Part shown: positions 56,202 through 64,000 of the stretch, piece by piece
How positions within the stretch are numbered: position 1 is the first letter of the stretch
Layout of the letters: every line of letters starts with the position of its first letter
DNA from: Methylobacterium sp. J-068
Lineage (GTDB): Bacteria > Pseudomonadota > Alphaproteobacteria > Rhizobiales > Beijerinckiaceae
Length of the DNA: 64,000 nucleotides
NCBI RefSeq assembly: GCF_022829445.1
Contig: NZ_JAKSXY010000049.1
Location: 81,815-145,814 of the forward strand
Direction: 5' to 3'
Translations under genes and position numbers: made by a program
Notes under the pieces: model-generated
What the model was told of the DNA's origin: nothing
The model's database searches: none
What the model saw: only the letters and a program-made list of their open reading frames with translations

Positions 56202-58427
56202 TTGCGTCGCACCCTCCGCTGCCGCCTCGACCCCGCCGGCCAGATCGCGGCGGACGGGGCGCCCGACACGTGGCGCGCGACGGGCGCGGACCCGAATTTC
56301 CGGCTCTGGCCGCCGGAGGGACGCAAGCGTCATCGCGGCGGCTGGGTGCGCATCCGCGCCGACCTCACGGCCCTGGACCGGGCGAAGCTGACGCCGCTGC
56401 TCTACGTCGACGACGGCAAGGGCTTTCGCGAGACGCTGACGATCCCGCTCGAACGCGACGCGTCCGGCATCGACAATCTCGTGCGGCTGCCGCGCCGCGT
56501 CCGGGGACTGCGCCTCGATCCGATGAGCGGCGTCGGCCGCTTCCGCCTCGGGCATGTCAGCCTGACGTATCTCGGGTCTCTCGGAGCCGTCTCCGAGATC
56601 GCCCGCCGTCTCGTCGCGCGCCTGCCGGAGGGCGAGCGCGCGCCCCGGCAGTTGGTCGCGCGGTTGGCGCGCTTCGCGCGCGGGAAGGGCCTGAGCGAAC
56701 TCTGGAGCGACTTCCTCGCGAGCGCCCGGCCGCGCCCGGTTCCCGCCTCCTACAAGGCCTGGATCGACACGGTCGAGACGCCGGCGCGCCCGAGCGTGGA
56801 GGCCATGCGCGCCGAGATCGCCGGCTTCGACTCGCGCCCGCGCATCTCCATCGTGATGCCGGTCTACAACACGCCCAAGCGCTGGCTCGCGGCCGCCATC
56901 GCCTCCGTTCAGGCCCAGGCCTACGAGGATTGGGAACTCTGCCTCTGCGACGACAACTCGTCGGAGCCCCATATCTGGCCCATGCTCCAGGCCTATGCGG
57001 CCGCCGATCCGCGCATCAAGCTGCATCGCCGCACCCGCAACGGCCGCATCTCGGCCGCCTCGAACGACGCCATGGCCCTCGCCACCGGCAGTCACCTGAC
57101 GCTGATGGACCACGACGACGCGATCCCCGAGAACGCGCTCTATGAGTTCGTGGCGGTCCTGAACGCCGATCCGAGCGTGGACTTCATCTACTCGGACGAG
57201 GACAAGGTCTCGATCGACGGGGTGCGCTACGAGCCGTTCTTCAAGCCGGACTGGTCGCCCGAAGCCCTCGAAGCCTGCATGTATACGGCGCATCTGGCGC
57301 TCTATCGGATGGACATCGTCGCGCGGATCGGCGGTTTTCGCGATGCCTGCAACGGCGCGCAGGATTACGACTTCGTCCTGCGCTACACCGAGCATGTCCG
57401 CAACGTCGTGCACGTGCCGAAGGTGCTCTACCACTGGCGCGCGATTCCGGGCTCCACCGCGCAGACCATGGACAACAAGGATTACGTCATCGCCGCCGCG
57501 ATCCGGGGGCTCGAGGACCGGGCCCGGCGCACGGGCGAACTCGATTTCGCCCGCGCCAGCGCCTTCAAGGGCTGCTTCGAACTGCGCCGCAAGCTCACCC
57601 AGCGGCCGCTCGTCTCGATCGTGATCCCGAGCGCGGGCCGCGACAGCGTGGTCGGCGGCCGGAGCGTCGATCTCCTCGCCGCCTGTCTCGACAGCGTGCG
57701 GGGGGCCAGCACCTACGAATCCATCGAGGTCGTCGTGGTCGACAACGGCGACCTGCGCCCGGGCACGCGCGCCGCCCTGGAGCGCCACGGCGCCAAGCGC
57801 GTCACCTACGCCGATCCGGTCTTCAACGTGGCGGCCAAGATGAACCTCGGGGCGGAGGCGGCCGGCGGCGAGGTGCTGGTGTTCCTCAACGACGACATCA
57901 CGGTGATCACGCCCGACTGGATCGAGGCGATGCTGGCCCTGCTGCAGATTCCCGGCGTCGGCGCGGTCGGCCCCAAGCTGCTGTTCGAGACCGGCGAGAT
58001 CCAGCATGCCGGCGTCTCGGTCATCGACGCGACCCCGGACCATGTCCGGCGCGGCTATCCGGGCGACGATCCGGGTCACTTCTTCTCGACCGTGGGCAAC
58101 CGCAATTATCTGGCCGTGACGGGGGCCTGCGTGATGCTGCGCCGCGCCGATTTCGAGGCGGTCGGGGGCTTCGACGCGGGGTTCGCGGTCAATTACAACG
58201 ACGTCGACCTCTGCCTGCGGCTGTGGGATCGCGGCCTGCGCATCGTCTACTGCGCGCAGGCGAGCCTTCACCATTACGAGAGCCGCAACCGCGCGCGCAC
58301 CGTCGATCCCGAAGAGCACCGGCGCTTCCGCGATCGCTGGGCGCGGAAGCTGCCGCGCGATCCCTATTACGGCGAGTGGTTCGAAGCCCTGCCGCCGACC
58401 TTCGAACTCGACCCGGCGCGCTTCTGA
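56202..58427 (+). CDS. Two-domain family 2 glycosyltransferase
   Basis: A 741-residue protein with an N-terminal region of about 200 residues of unknown fold, and two GT-A glycosyltransferase domains. Domain 1 begins ISIVMPVYNTPKRWLAAAI and has SLMDHDDAIPEN-like LTLMDHDDAIPENALYEF. Domain 2 begins LVSIVIPSAGRDSVVGGRS and has VFLNDDITVITPDWIEAM and DVDLCLRLWDRGLRIVY. The TTG start at 56202 has GAGAGGA nine bases upstream. It probably acts in rhamnan or surface polysaccharide synthesis. It stands alone. Confidence 0.87.
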   Translation: MRRTLRCRLDPAGQIAADGAPDTWRATGADPNFRLWPPEGRKRHRGGWVRIRADLTALDRAKLTPLLYVDDGKGFRETLTIPLERDASGIDNLVRLPRRVRGLRLDPMSGVGRFRLGHVSLTYLGSLGAVSEIARRLVARLPEGERAPRQLVARLARFARGKGLSELWSDFLASARPRPVPASYKAWIDTVETPARPSVEAMRAEIAGFDSRPRISIVMPVYNTPKRWLAAAIASVQAQAYEDWELCLCDDNSSEPHIWPMLQAYAAADPRIKLHRRTRNGRISAASNDAMALATGSHLTLMDHDDAIPENALYEFVAVLNADPSVDFIYSDEDKVSIDGVRYEPFFKPDWSPEALEACMYTAHLALYRMDIVARIGGFRDACNGAQDYDFVLRYTEHVRNVVHVPKVLYHWRAIPGSTAQTMDNKDYVIAAAIRGLEDRARRTGELDFARASAFKGCFELRRKLTQRPLVSIVIPSAGRDSVVGGRSVDLLAACLDSVRGASTYESIEVVVVDNGDLRPGTRAALERHGAKRVTYADPVFNVAAKMNLGAEAAGGEVLVFLNDDITVITPDWIEAMLALLQIPGVGAVGPKLLFETGEIQHAGVSVIDATPDHVRRGYPGDDPGHFFSTVGNRNYLAVTGACVMLRRADFEAVGGFDAGFAVNYNDVDLCLRLWDRGLRIVYCAQASLHHYESRNRARTVDPEEHRRFRDRWARKLPRDPYYGEWFEALPPTFELDPARF

Positions 58428-58527
58428 TCCTTCGTTGTTCGCGAAGGCTGGCGCCGAAAACCCCGAATTGCGAACCGCTCCAAGGTAGGCTCAACCTGCC
58501 GCCGGGATCGGACGACGGAATCGGGCG

Positions 58528-59850
58528 ATGGCGGCAGGGTGGCTGACGGGCGGGGAAGCGACGGTCCTGGTGACCGCGCTCCTGCTCGTGCTCTGTATGG
58601 GCCTCTGGGCCAGCGGCGTCGTGGCCGAGATCGTCACCGCGATGCTGTTCTTCGCCGGCGCGATGCTGTTCCGGCTGGCGCCGCCCGCGACCGTGTTCTC
58701 GGGCTTCGCCTCCTCGGCCTTCTGGCTGGTGCTGAGCGGCATGGTGGTGGGCCTCGCCATGACCCGCACGGGGCTCGGCGACCGTCTGGCGCGAAGCCTG
58801 TCCGGCCATCTCGCAGCGTCCTATCCGGTCTTCATCACCGGCATCGTCGCCCTGTCCTTCGCCCTCGCCTTCGTGATGCCGTCCAATCTCGGGCGCATCG
58901 CCCTGCTCGTCCCGGTGGTGCTCGCCCTCTGCGACGCGTTCGGCCTCGGCGCCGGGCGCCCCGGCCGATACGGCGCCGTGCTGGCGGTCGGGCTGGCGAC
59001 GCCGATCCTCTCCGCCGCGATCCTGCCCGCGAACGTGCCGAACCTCGTGATGGCGGGCACGGCGGAGACGCAGTACGGGCTGCACATCGCCTACCTGCCC
59101 TACCTGCTCCTGCACGCCCCCGTCCTGGCCCTGGTGAAGGGTGCGATCCTGATCGCGGCCATCGTGTGGCTGTTCCCCGACCGGCTCGATCACGCGGAGG
59201 ACCGCTCGGCCCTGGCGAAGGTGCCCCTGAGCCCGGAGGCGCGCCGGCTCGCGGTGATCCTCGTGGCCACCCTGGCCTTCTGGGTCACCGACAGCCTGCA
59301 CCACATCGCACCGGCCTGGGTCGGCCTCGTCGCCGCGCTGATCTGCCTGATGCCGCGCATCGGCGTGGTGCCGGCCGAGGCCTTCGGGGCGGTGAACCTG
59401 CGCACCTGCTTCTACATCGCCGCCCTGCTCGGCCTCGTCGCCACGGTGAACGAGACCGGCCTCGGTGCGCGCCTCGGCCACGCCCTCCTGCAGGTCGCCC
59501 CCCTGCATCCGGACGCGCCGGCCACCAATTTCGGCATCCTGACGGGGCTCGCGGCGATCCTCACCCTCGTGGTCACCGCCAACGGCGCGCCGGCCCTCTA
59601 CACGGCGCTCGCGGGCGAGATGGCGCGGGCCAGCGGCCTCGACCTGATGGCCGTGGTGATGATCCAGGTCGTCGGCTACTCCACCCTGTTCCTGCCCTAT
59701 CAGGCGCCCCCGATCGTCGTCGCGGTCGACCTCGGCAAGGTTCCGCTCAAGGTCGCGACGAAGCTGACCCTGGTGACGGGCGCGGCCTCGCTCCTCCTCG
59801 TCGCACCGCTGGATTATCTCTGGTGGCGCGCGCTCGGATGGCTGTCGTGA
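58528..59850 (+). CDS. SLC13/DASS-type anion transporter
   Basis: A 440-residue membrane protein with about 11-12 hydrophobic segments. The two re-entrant substrate loops are visible as [18 protein letters not shown] with [18 protein letters not shown], and [20 protein letters not shown] with [15 protein letters not shown]. This is the divalent anion-sodium symporter (CitT/SLC13) layout. It may import dicarboxylates, sulfate or another anion; here next to the succinate dehydrogenase operon, but the substrate is unproven. It starts ATG at 58528. Confidence 0.85.
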   Translation: MAAGWLTGGEATVLVTALLLVLCMGLWASGVVAEIVTAMLFFAGAMLFRLAPPATVFSGFASSAFWLVLSGMVVGLAMTRTGLGDRLARSLSGHLAASYPVFITGIVALSFALAFVMPSNLGRIALLVPVVLALCDAFGLGAGRPGRYGAVLAVGLATPILSAAILPANVPNLVMAGTAETQYGLHIAYLPYLLLHAPVLALVKGAILIAAIVWLFPDRLDHAEDRSALAKVPLSPEARRLAVILVATLAFWVTDSLHHIAPAWVGLVAALICLMPRIGVVPAEAFGAVNLRTCFYIAALLGLVATVNETGLGARLGHALLQVAPLHPDAPATNFGILTGLAAILTLVVTANGAPALYTALAGEMARASGLDLMAVVMIQVVGYSTLFLPYQAPPIVVAVDLGKVPLKVATKLTLVTGAASLLLVAPLDYLWWRALGWLS

Positions 59851-59860
59851 GGGGAAAACG

Positions 59861-59878
59861 GCCGAATGACGATTCGGC
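59861..59878 (+). terminator. 7-bp hairpin after the anion transporter gene
   Basis: Perfect arms GCCGAAT and ATTCGGC with a 4-base loop, 10 bases past the stop. There is no T-run, so it may be a weak terminator between the transporter and the sdh operon. Confidence 0.45.
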
Positions 59879-60017
59879 GTCTGTGTCGCATGTGCACTGC
59901 GGCAAAGCCGGGTTGCGCATTGGCGCCTGCCCGCTAGCACTTTAGAGACGATCCAAATTTTTCTTGGCGGCGCCTCAAAACGGATGTCGCTCCCAACTCC
60001 CGAGGACCTCACGCACG

Positions 60018-60419
60018 ATGGCTCCCACCGTCCGCCCCACGGTCGCCCCGCCGCTCTCGCCCCATCTCCAGATCTACCGCTGGACCTGGACCATGGCGAT
60101 GTCCGTGTTCCACCGCATCACCGGCACGGCCCTCTACGGCGGCGCAGCCCTGGTGGCGATCTGGCTGGTCGCCCTCGCCTCGGGTCCGGGCGCCTACGGC
60201 GCCGTCGCGTGGTTCTTCGGCTCCATCGTCGGGCGTCTGGTCCTGTTCGTCTACACCTGGATCCTGATGCACCACATGCTCGGTGGCCTGCGCCACTTCG
60301 TCTGGGACCTCGGCTACGGCTTCGACCGCGCGCAGCGGATGGGCCTCGCCCGCGCCACCCTGATCGGCTCCGTCATCCTGACCGTCCTGATCTGGGCGCT
60401 CGCCCTGACCCTGCGCTGA
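60018..60419 (+). CDS. sdhC: Succinate dehydrogenase cytochrome b556 subunit
   Basis: A 133-residue membrane anchor with three helices. The N-terminal LSPHLQIYRWTWTMAMSVFH with HRITG is the SdhC signature for the quinone site, and WILMHHMLGGLRHFVWD carries the heme-binding His. The ATG at 60018 is chosen; the frame continues upstream. It holds SdhAB to the inner membrane and passes electrons to ubiquinone. sdhD follows 10 bases later. The first gene of the sdhC-D-A-B operon. Confidence 0.97.
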   Translation: MAPTVRPTVAPPLSPHLQIYRWTWTMAMSVFHRITGTALYGGAALVAIWLVALASGPGAYGAVAWFFGSIVGRLVLFVYTWILMHHMLGGLRHFVWDLGYGFDRAQRMGLARATLIGSVILTVLIWALALTLR

Positions 60420-60429
60420 GGAGGCCGAG

Positions 60430-60843
60430 ATGGTCGACAACCGCCAGAACACCAACGTCACCATGCGTACGCCGCGCGCCCGGGTGAAGGGCCTCGGCGC
60501 CTCCGGCCACGGCGCGGGCCATTTCTGGGTCCAGCGCCTGACGGCCGCGGCGAACGCGCCGCTGATGCTCGCCTTCGTGGTCATCGTCGCGCTGATGGCC
60601 AACCGGCCCTACCCGGAGGCGGTCGCGCTGATGTCGCACCCGGTGGTCGCGCTCCTCCTCATCCTCGCCGTGATCTCGGTCACGGCCCATATGAGGATCG
60701 GCATGCAGGTGGTCATCGAGGATTACGTCCACGACAAGACGCTCAAGATCCTGAGCCTCCTCGCCAACAATTTCTACGCGGTCATCGTCGCCGTCGCCTG
60801 CCTCTACGCGATCCTTCGCGTGAGCCTCGCCCGACTGGTCTGA
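60430..60843 (+). CDS. sdhD: Succinate dehydrogenase membrane anchor subunit
   Basis: A 137-residue membrane protein. The N-terminal [20 protein letters not shown] is the alphaproteobacterial SdhD start, and helix 2 has [20 protein letters not shown] with the heme or quinone region (HMRIGMQ). Three hydrophobic segments complete it. GGAGG before the ATG at 60430 gives a strong ribosome site. It pairs with SdhC. Confidence 0.97.
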   Translation: MVDNRQNTNVTMRTPRARVKGLGASGHGAGHFWVQRLTAAANAPLMLAFVVIVALMANRPYPEAVALMSHPVVALLLILAVISVTAHMRIGMQVVIEDYVHDKTLKILSLLANNFYAVIVAVACLYAILRVSLARLV

Positions 60844-60881
60844 CCCTCCCCGCCTCCGAGACGCCTGAAGGATTCGAACCC

Positions 60882-62696
60882 ATGGCCAGCAACGGAACCA
60901 ACGGCACCCCCGCCTACACCATCAACGACCACACCTTCGACGTGGTGGTGGTGGGCGCCGGCGGCGCGGGCTTGCGCGCCACCGTGGGCTGCTCCCAGGC
61001 GGGCTTGCGCACCGCCTGCATCTCCAAGGTGTTCCCCACCCGCTCCCACACCGTGGCGGCGCAGGGCGGCATCTCGGCCTCGCTCGGCAATATGGGCCCG
61101 GACGACTGGCGCTGGCACATGTACGACACCGTGAAGGGGTCGGACTGGCTCGGCGACCAGGACGCCATCGAGTACCTCGTGCGCAACGCTCCGGCGGCTG
61201 TCTACGAACTCGAGCACTGGGGTGTGCCGTTCTCGCGCACCGAGGAAGGAAAAATCTACCAGCGGCCCTTCGGCGGCATGACCACGGATTACGGCAAGGG
61301 CACCGCCCAGCGCACCTGCGCGGCGGCCGACCGCACCGGCCACGCCATGCTGCACACCCTCTACGGGCAGGCGGTGAAGAACCACACCAACTTCTTCATC
61401 GAGTACTTCGCCCTCGACCTCATCATGGACGAGGAGGGCCGCTGCCTCGGCGTGATCGCCATCGATCAGGCGACCGGCGAGATCCACCGCTTCCGCGCCC
61501 AGCAGACGATCCTGGCCACCGGTGGCTACGGCCGCTCCTACTTCTCGGCGACCTCCGCCCATACCTGCACGGGCGACGGCAACGCCATGGTGCTGCGCGC
61601 CGGCCTGCCGCTGCAGGACATGGAGTTCGTGCAGTTCCACCCCACCGGCATCTACGGCGCCGGCTGCCTCATCACCGAGGGCGCGCGCGGCGAGGGCGGC
61701 TACCTCACCAACTCCGAGGGCGAGCGCTTCATGGAGCGTTACGCGCCGTCGGCGAAGGATCTCGCGTCCCGCGACGTGGTCTCGCGCTCCATGACCATGG
61801 AGATCCGGGCCGGGCGCGGTGTGGGCAAGTCGAGCGACCACATCTACCTGCACCTCGACCACCTCGACCCGGCGATCCTGCACCAGCGCCTGCCGGGCAT
61901 CTCGGAATCGGCCAAGATCTTCGCGGGCGTCGACGTGACCAAGGAGCCGATCCCGGTGCTGCCGACCGTGCATTACAACATGGGCGGCATCCCGACGAAC
62001 TATCACGGCGAGGTCCTCACCCTGCGCAACGGCAACCCCGACACGGTGGTGCCGGGCCTGATGGCGCTCGGCGAGGCGGCCTGCGTCTCCGTGCACGGCG
62101 CCAACCGCCTCGGCTCCAACTCACTGATCGACCTCGTGGTGTTCGGCCGGGCGGCGGGCCTGCGCTGCGCCGAGATCGTCGAGGCCGGCGCCCGCCAGAT
62201 GGACCTGCCGAAGGACTCGGCCGACAAGGCGCTCAGTCGCCTCGACCGCTTCCGCTATGCCAATGGCGGGACGCCGACCGCCGAACTGCGCGCCGAGATG
62301 CAGAAGACGATGCAGAACAACTGCGCCGTGTTCCGCACCGGCGAGGTGCTGGAGGAGGGCAAGGCCCTCATCCACAAGGTCTGGCAGGGCGAGGCCGACA
62401 TCCACGTCAACGACCGCTCGCTGATCTGGAACACCGACCTCCTCGAGACCCTGGAATTCGACAACCTGATCGGTCAGGCCGTCGTCACCATGGAATCGGC
62501 GGCCAACCGCAAGGAGAGCCGCGGGGCGCACGCCCGCGAGGACTTCCCCGACCGCGACGACAAGGAGTGGATGAAGCACACCCTGTCGTGGTTGGACGAG
62601 ACCTCCCAGCAGGTGAGCATCGATTACCGTCCGGTCCATACCTACACGATGTCGAACGAGATCCAGTACATCGAGCCGAAGGCGCGGGTGTATTGA
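60882..62696 (+). CDS. sdhA: Succinate dehydrogenase flavoprotein subunit
   Basis: A 604-residue flavoprotein that oxidises succinate to fumarate. The FAD domain begins [18 protein letters not shown], the covalently linked His lies in [16 protein letters not shown], and the active-site Arg lies in [28 protein letters not shown] and [12 protein letters not shown] are also typical. It lies 38 bases after sdhD. After its stop the operon is interrupted by the vapD-like gene; the usual next gene is sdhB. Confidence 0.98.
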   Translation: MASNGTNGTPAYTINDHTFDVVVVGAGGAGLRATVGCSQAGLRTACISKVFPTRSHTVAAQGGISASLGNMGPDDWRWHMYDTVKGSDWLGDQDAIEYLVRNAPAAVYELEHWGVPFSRTEEGKIYQRPFGGMTTDYGKGTAQRTCAAADRTGHAMLHTLYGQAVKNHTNFFIEYFALDLIMDEEGRCLGVIAIDQATGEIHRFRAQQTILATGGYGRSYFSATSAHTCTGDGNAMVLRAGLPLQDMEFVQFHPTGIYGAGCLITEGARGEGGYLTNSEGERFMERYAPSAKDLASRDVVSRSMTMEIRAGRGVGKSSDHIYLHLDHLDPAILHQRLPGISESAKIFAGVDVTKEPIPVLPTVHYNMGGIPTNYHGEVLTLRNGNPDTVVPGLMALGEAACVSVHGANRLGSNSLIDLVVFGRAAGLRCAEIVEAGARQMDLPKDSADKALSRLDRFRYANGGTPTAELRAEMQKTMQNNCAVFRTGEVLEEGKALIHKVWQGEADIHVNDRSLIWNTDLLETLEFDNLIGQAVVTMESAANRKESRGAHAREDFPDRDDKEWMKHTLSWLDETSQQVSIDYRPVHTYTMSNEIQYIEPKARVY

Positions 62697-62700
62697 TCCA

Positions 62701-63051
62701 ATGGCATCACGGCCTCCATCGATAGGTCACAACAGCCGAGGGGGCGGGCGGGTGTACGCTATTGTCTTCGATTTCGACACGGAAACATTGAGGCAGTTGT
62801 ATCCGAATCCATCCTGGAACAATGCCTATGCGGATGTTCGAAATTATCTCACGTCTCGGGGATTCGAGTGGAAGCAGGGCAGTGCTTATTTCGGCGACGA
62901 CACTGTTGATGCTGTTCGCTGTGTTCGCGTGATCCAAAAACTTTCTCGCCGTTATGCTTGGTTCAAGCCATCCGTTCGCGATATTCGGATGCTTCGGATT
63001 GAAGAGAATAACGATTTGATGATTGCCCTCGATGATGAGGACGACGACTAA
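62701..63051 (+). CDS. vapD: VapD-family endoribonuclease toxin-like protein
   Basis: A 116-residue protein. From residue 18 on it matches the VapD family ([59 protein letters not shown]). VapD has a Cas2-like ferredoxin fold with RNase activity in Haemophilus and Helicobacter. Residues 1-17 ([17 protein letters not shown]) are an extension; a GTG at 62752 with GAGGGG upstream would give the standard 99-residue VapD start. Base composition is far lower in G+C than its neighbours, with many AT-ending codons. It sits between sdhA (4 bases) and sdhB (2 bases) and has no visible VapX antitoxin partner. Confidence 0.85.
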   Translation: MASRPPSIGHNSRGGGRVYAIVFDFDTETLRQLYPNPSWNNAYADVRNYLTSRGFEWKQGSAYFGDDTVDAVRCVRVIQKLSRRYAWFKPSVRDIRMLRIEENNDLMIALDDEDDD

Positions 63052-63053
63052 TC

Positions 63054-63857
63054 ATGGCTGAATTCGCCCTTCCCAAAAACTCGAAGCTCACCGAGGGCAA
63101 GACGTGGCCCCGTCCGGTCGGCGCCAACAACCTGCAGGAATTCCGGATCTATCGCTGGAATCCCGACGACGGGAAGAACCCGCGCGTCGACACCTATCAG
63201 GTCGACCGGGACGATTGCGGCCCGATGGTCCTCGACGCCCTGCTCTGGATCAAGAGTAAGGTCGATTCGACCCTGGTGTTCCGCCGTTCCTGCCGCGAGG
63301 GCATCTGCGGCTCCTGCGCCATGAACATCGAGGGCCAGAACGCGCTCGCCTGCACCATGGGCATCGACGAGTGTCAGGAGCACGCCAAGGGCAAGAAGAC
63401 CGGCGCGGTGCGGATCTACCCGCTGCCGCACATGCCGGTCCTGAAGGATCTGGTGCCCGACCTCACGAACTTCTTCGCCCAGCACGCATCGATCGAACCC
63501 TGGCTCCAGACCGAGACCCCGGCCCCCGAGGGCGAGTGGAAGCAGACCCCCGAGGACCGGGCCCAGCTCGACGGCCTCTACGAGTGCATCCTCTGCGCCT
63601 GCTGCACCACCTCGTGCCCGAGCTACTGGTGGAACGGCGACCGCTTCCTCGGCCCCGCCGCCCTGCTCCAGGCCTATCGTTGGCTCATCGACAGCCGTGA
63701 CGAGAACACCGGCGAGCGCCTCGACGCCCTGCACGACCCCTTCCGGCTCTACCGCTGCCACACGATCATGAACTGCGCCAATGCCTGCCCCAAGAGCCTG
63801 AATCCGGCCAAAGCCATCGCGGAAATCAAGAAGATGATGATCGCCCGCGAGGTGTGA
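63054..63857 (+). CDS. sdhB: Succinate dehydrogenase iron-sulfur subunit
   Basis: A 267-residue protein that carries electrons from FAD to the membrane anchors. Its N-terminal ferredoxin domain has [12 protein letters not shown], and the C-terminal domain has [17 protein letters not shown] and [17 protein letters not shown] for the 4Fe-4S and 3Fe-4S clusters. The ATG at 63054 lies 2 bases after the vapD stop. The likely ribosome site (GAGGACG) lies within the end of vapD, so sdhB translation depends on sequence in the inserted gene. Confidence 0.98.
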   Translation: MAEFALPKNSKLTEGKTWPRPVGANNLQEFRIYRWNPDDGKNPRVDTYQVDRDDCGPMVLDALLWIKSKVDSTLVFRRSCREGICGSCAMNIEGQNALACTMGIDECQEHAKGKKTGAVRIYPLPHMPVLKDLVPDLTNFFAQHASIEPWLQTETPAPEGEWKQTPEDRAQLDGLYECILCACCTTSCPSYWWNGDRFLGPAALLQAYRWLIDSRDENTGERLDALHDPFRLYRCHTIMNCANACPKSLNPAKAIAEIKKMMIAREV

Positions 63858-63908
63858 TACGGCCTCCGGTAGATTAGGTCGGACAGCTGACGAGACGGAG
63901 CGCGGGTC

Positions 63909-64000
63909 CCCTCTCCTGGAAGGAGAGGGACAGGGTGAGGTGCGTGACCTCTCCGGAGATGGACTACACCTCACCCCAACCCTCTCCTTCCAGGAGAGGG
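63909..64000. repeat. Large inverted repeat downstream of sdhB (REP-like element)
   Basis: Two 34-base arms (63909-63942 and 63967-64000) are inverted copies matching at 31 of 34 positions. Each arm contains its own hairpin (CCCTCTCC with GGAGAGGG). The right arm reaches the edge of the window, so the element may extend. It is probably also the sdh operon terminator. A related single arm lies between lpdA and aceF. Confidence 0.8.

Noticed and set aside
62701..63051. vapD as part of a CRISPR-Cas locus, because of the Cas2 fold
   Set aside because: No repeat-spacer array and no cas1 or effector gene is present; the match is to VapD, not Cas2.

Overview
This is a G+C-rich chromosomal window with about 60 protein genes, few large gaps and no rRNA, tRNA, insertion sequence or CRISPR array that I can see. 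Everything points to an alphaproteobacterium of the order Hyphomicrobiales (Rhizobiales), most likely Methylobacterium/Methylorubrum. The evidence is a pyruvate dehydrogenase E1-beta carrying its own lipoyl domain, a fused ispDF gene, a dusB-ntrB-ntrC operon, an Omp25/Omp31-type porin, DUF465 and DUF5076 genes, and a GTTC-N7-GTTC SOS box before ssb. The genus is an inference from style and gene order.

Layout. 0-8 kb, minus strand: EamA exporter, cytosolic cyclophilin, a secreted repeat protein, periplasmic cyclophilin, coaD, outer-membrane barrel, gyrA, ssb. 8-16 kb: CurA-type reductase, DUF4174 protein, Gly/Tyr-rich secreted protein, phosphodiester-glycosidase-like protein, a four-gene operon led by an old-yellow-enzyme flavoprotein, and prpE. 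16-25 kb: a divergent DUF465 pair, purE-purK, a TPR lipoprotein, ntrC-ntrB-dusB, and divergently ispDF-pncC. 25-27.5 kb: an ABC exporter and a phosphatase-like gene sit between pncC and ratA. 27.5-36 kb, minus strand: pdhA-pdhB-DUF5076-aceF-lpdA, a YeaQ-type membrane protein, lipA and a RatA/COQ10 protein, with an ftsB-like gene upstream. This block holds E1, E2, E3 and the lipoyl-making enzyme together.

36-46 kb: a LysR regulator, mntR, then a three-gene operon joined by 4-base overlaps (transglutaminase-DUF2126, ATP-grasp/alpha-E, transglutaminase), facing a zinc metallopeptidase gene. Such genes accompany the Anbu proteasome-like peptidase in many bacteria, but Anbu is not seen here. 46-54 kb: thioesterase, several small proteins, a RhlE-type DEAD-box helicase, a polysaccharide flippase with an acyltransferase, a TyrA-family dehydrogenase and small exported proteins. 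54-60 kb: sseA, an orphan ureD, a two-domain glycosyltransferase and an SLC13-type transporter. 60-64 kb: the succinate dehydrogenase operon sdhC-sdhD-sdhA-sdhB, with a vapD-family gene of clearly different base composition between sdhA and sdhB.

The most notable items are the vapD gene inside the sdh operon; the transglutaminase/ATP-grasp operon without Anbu; the phosphatase-like protein whose catalytic Cys is Ser; Gln at the GyrA quinolone-contact position; the SOS box at ssb; and a large inverted repeat after sdhB with a relative inside the pdh operon. All calls come from reading the sequence; no database search was run.
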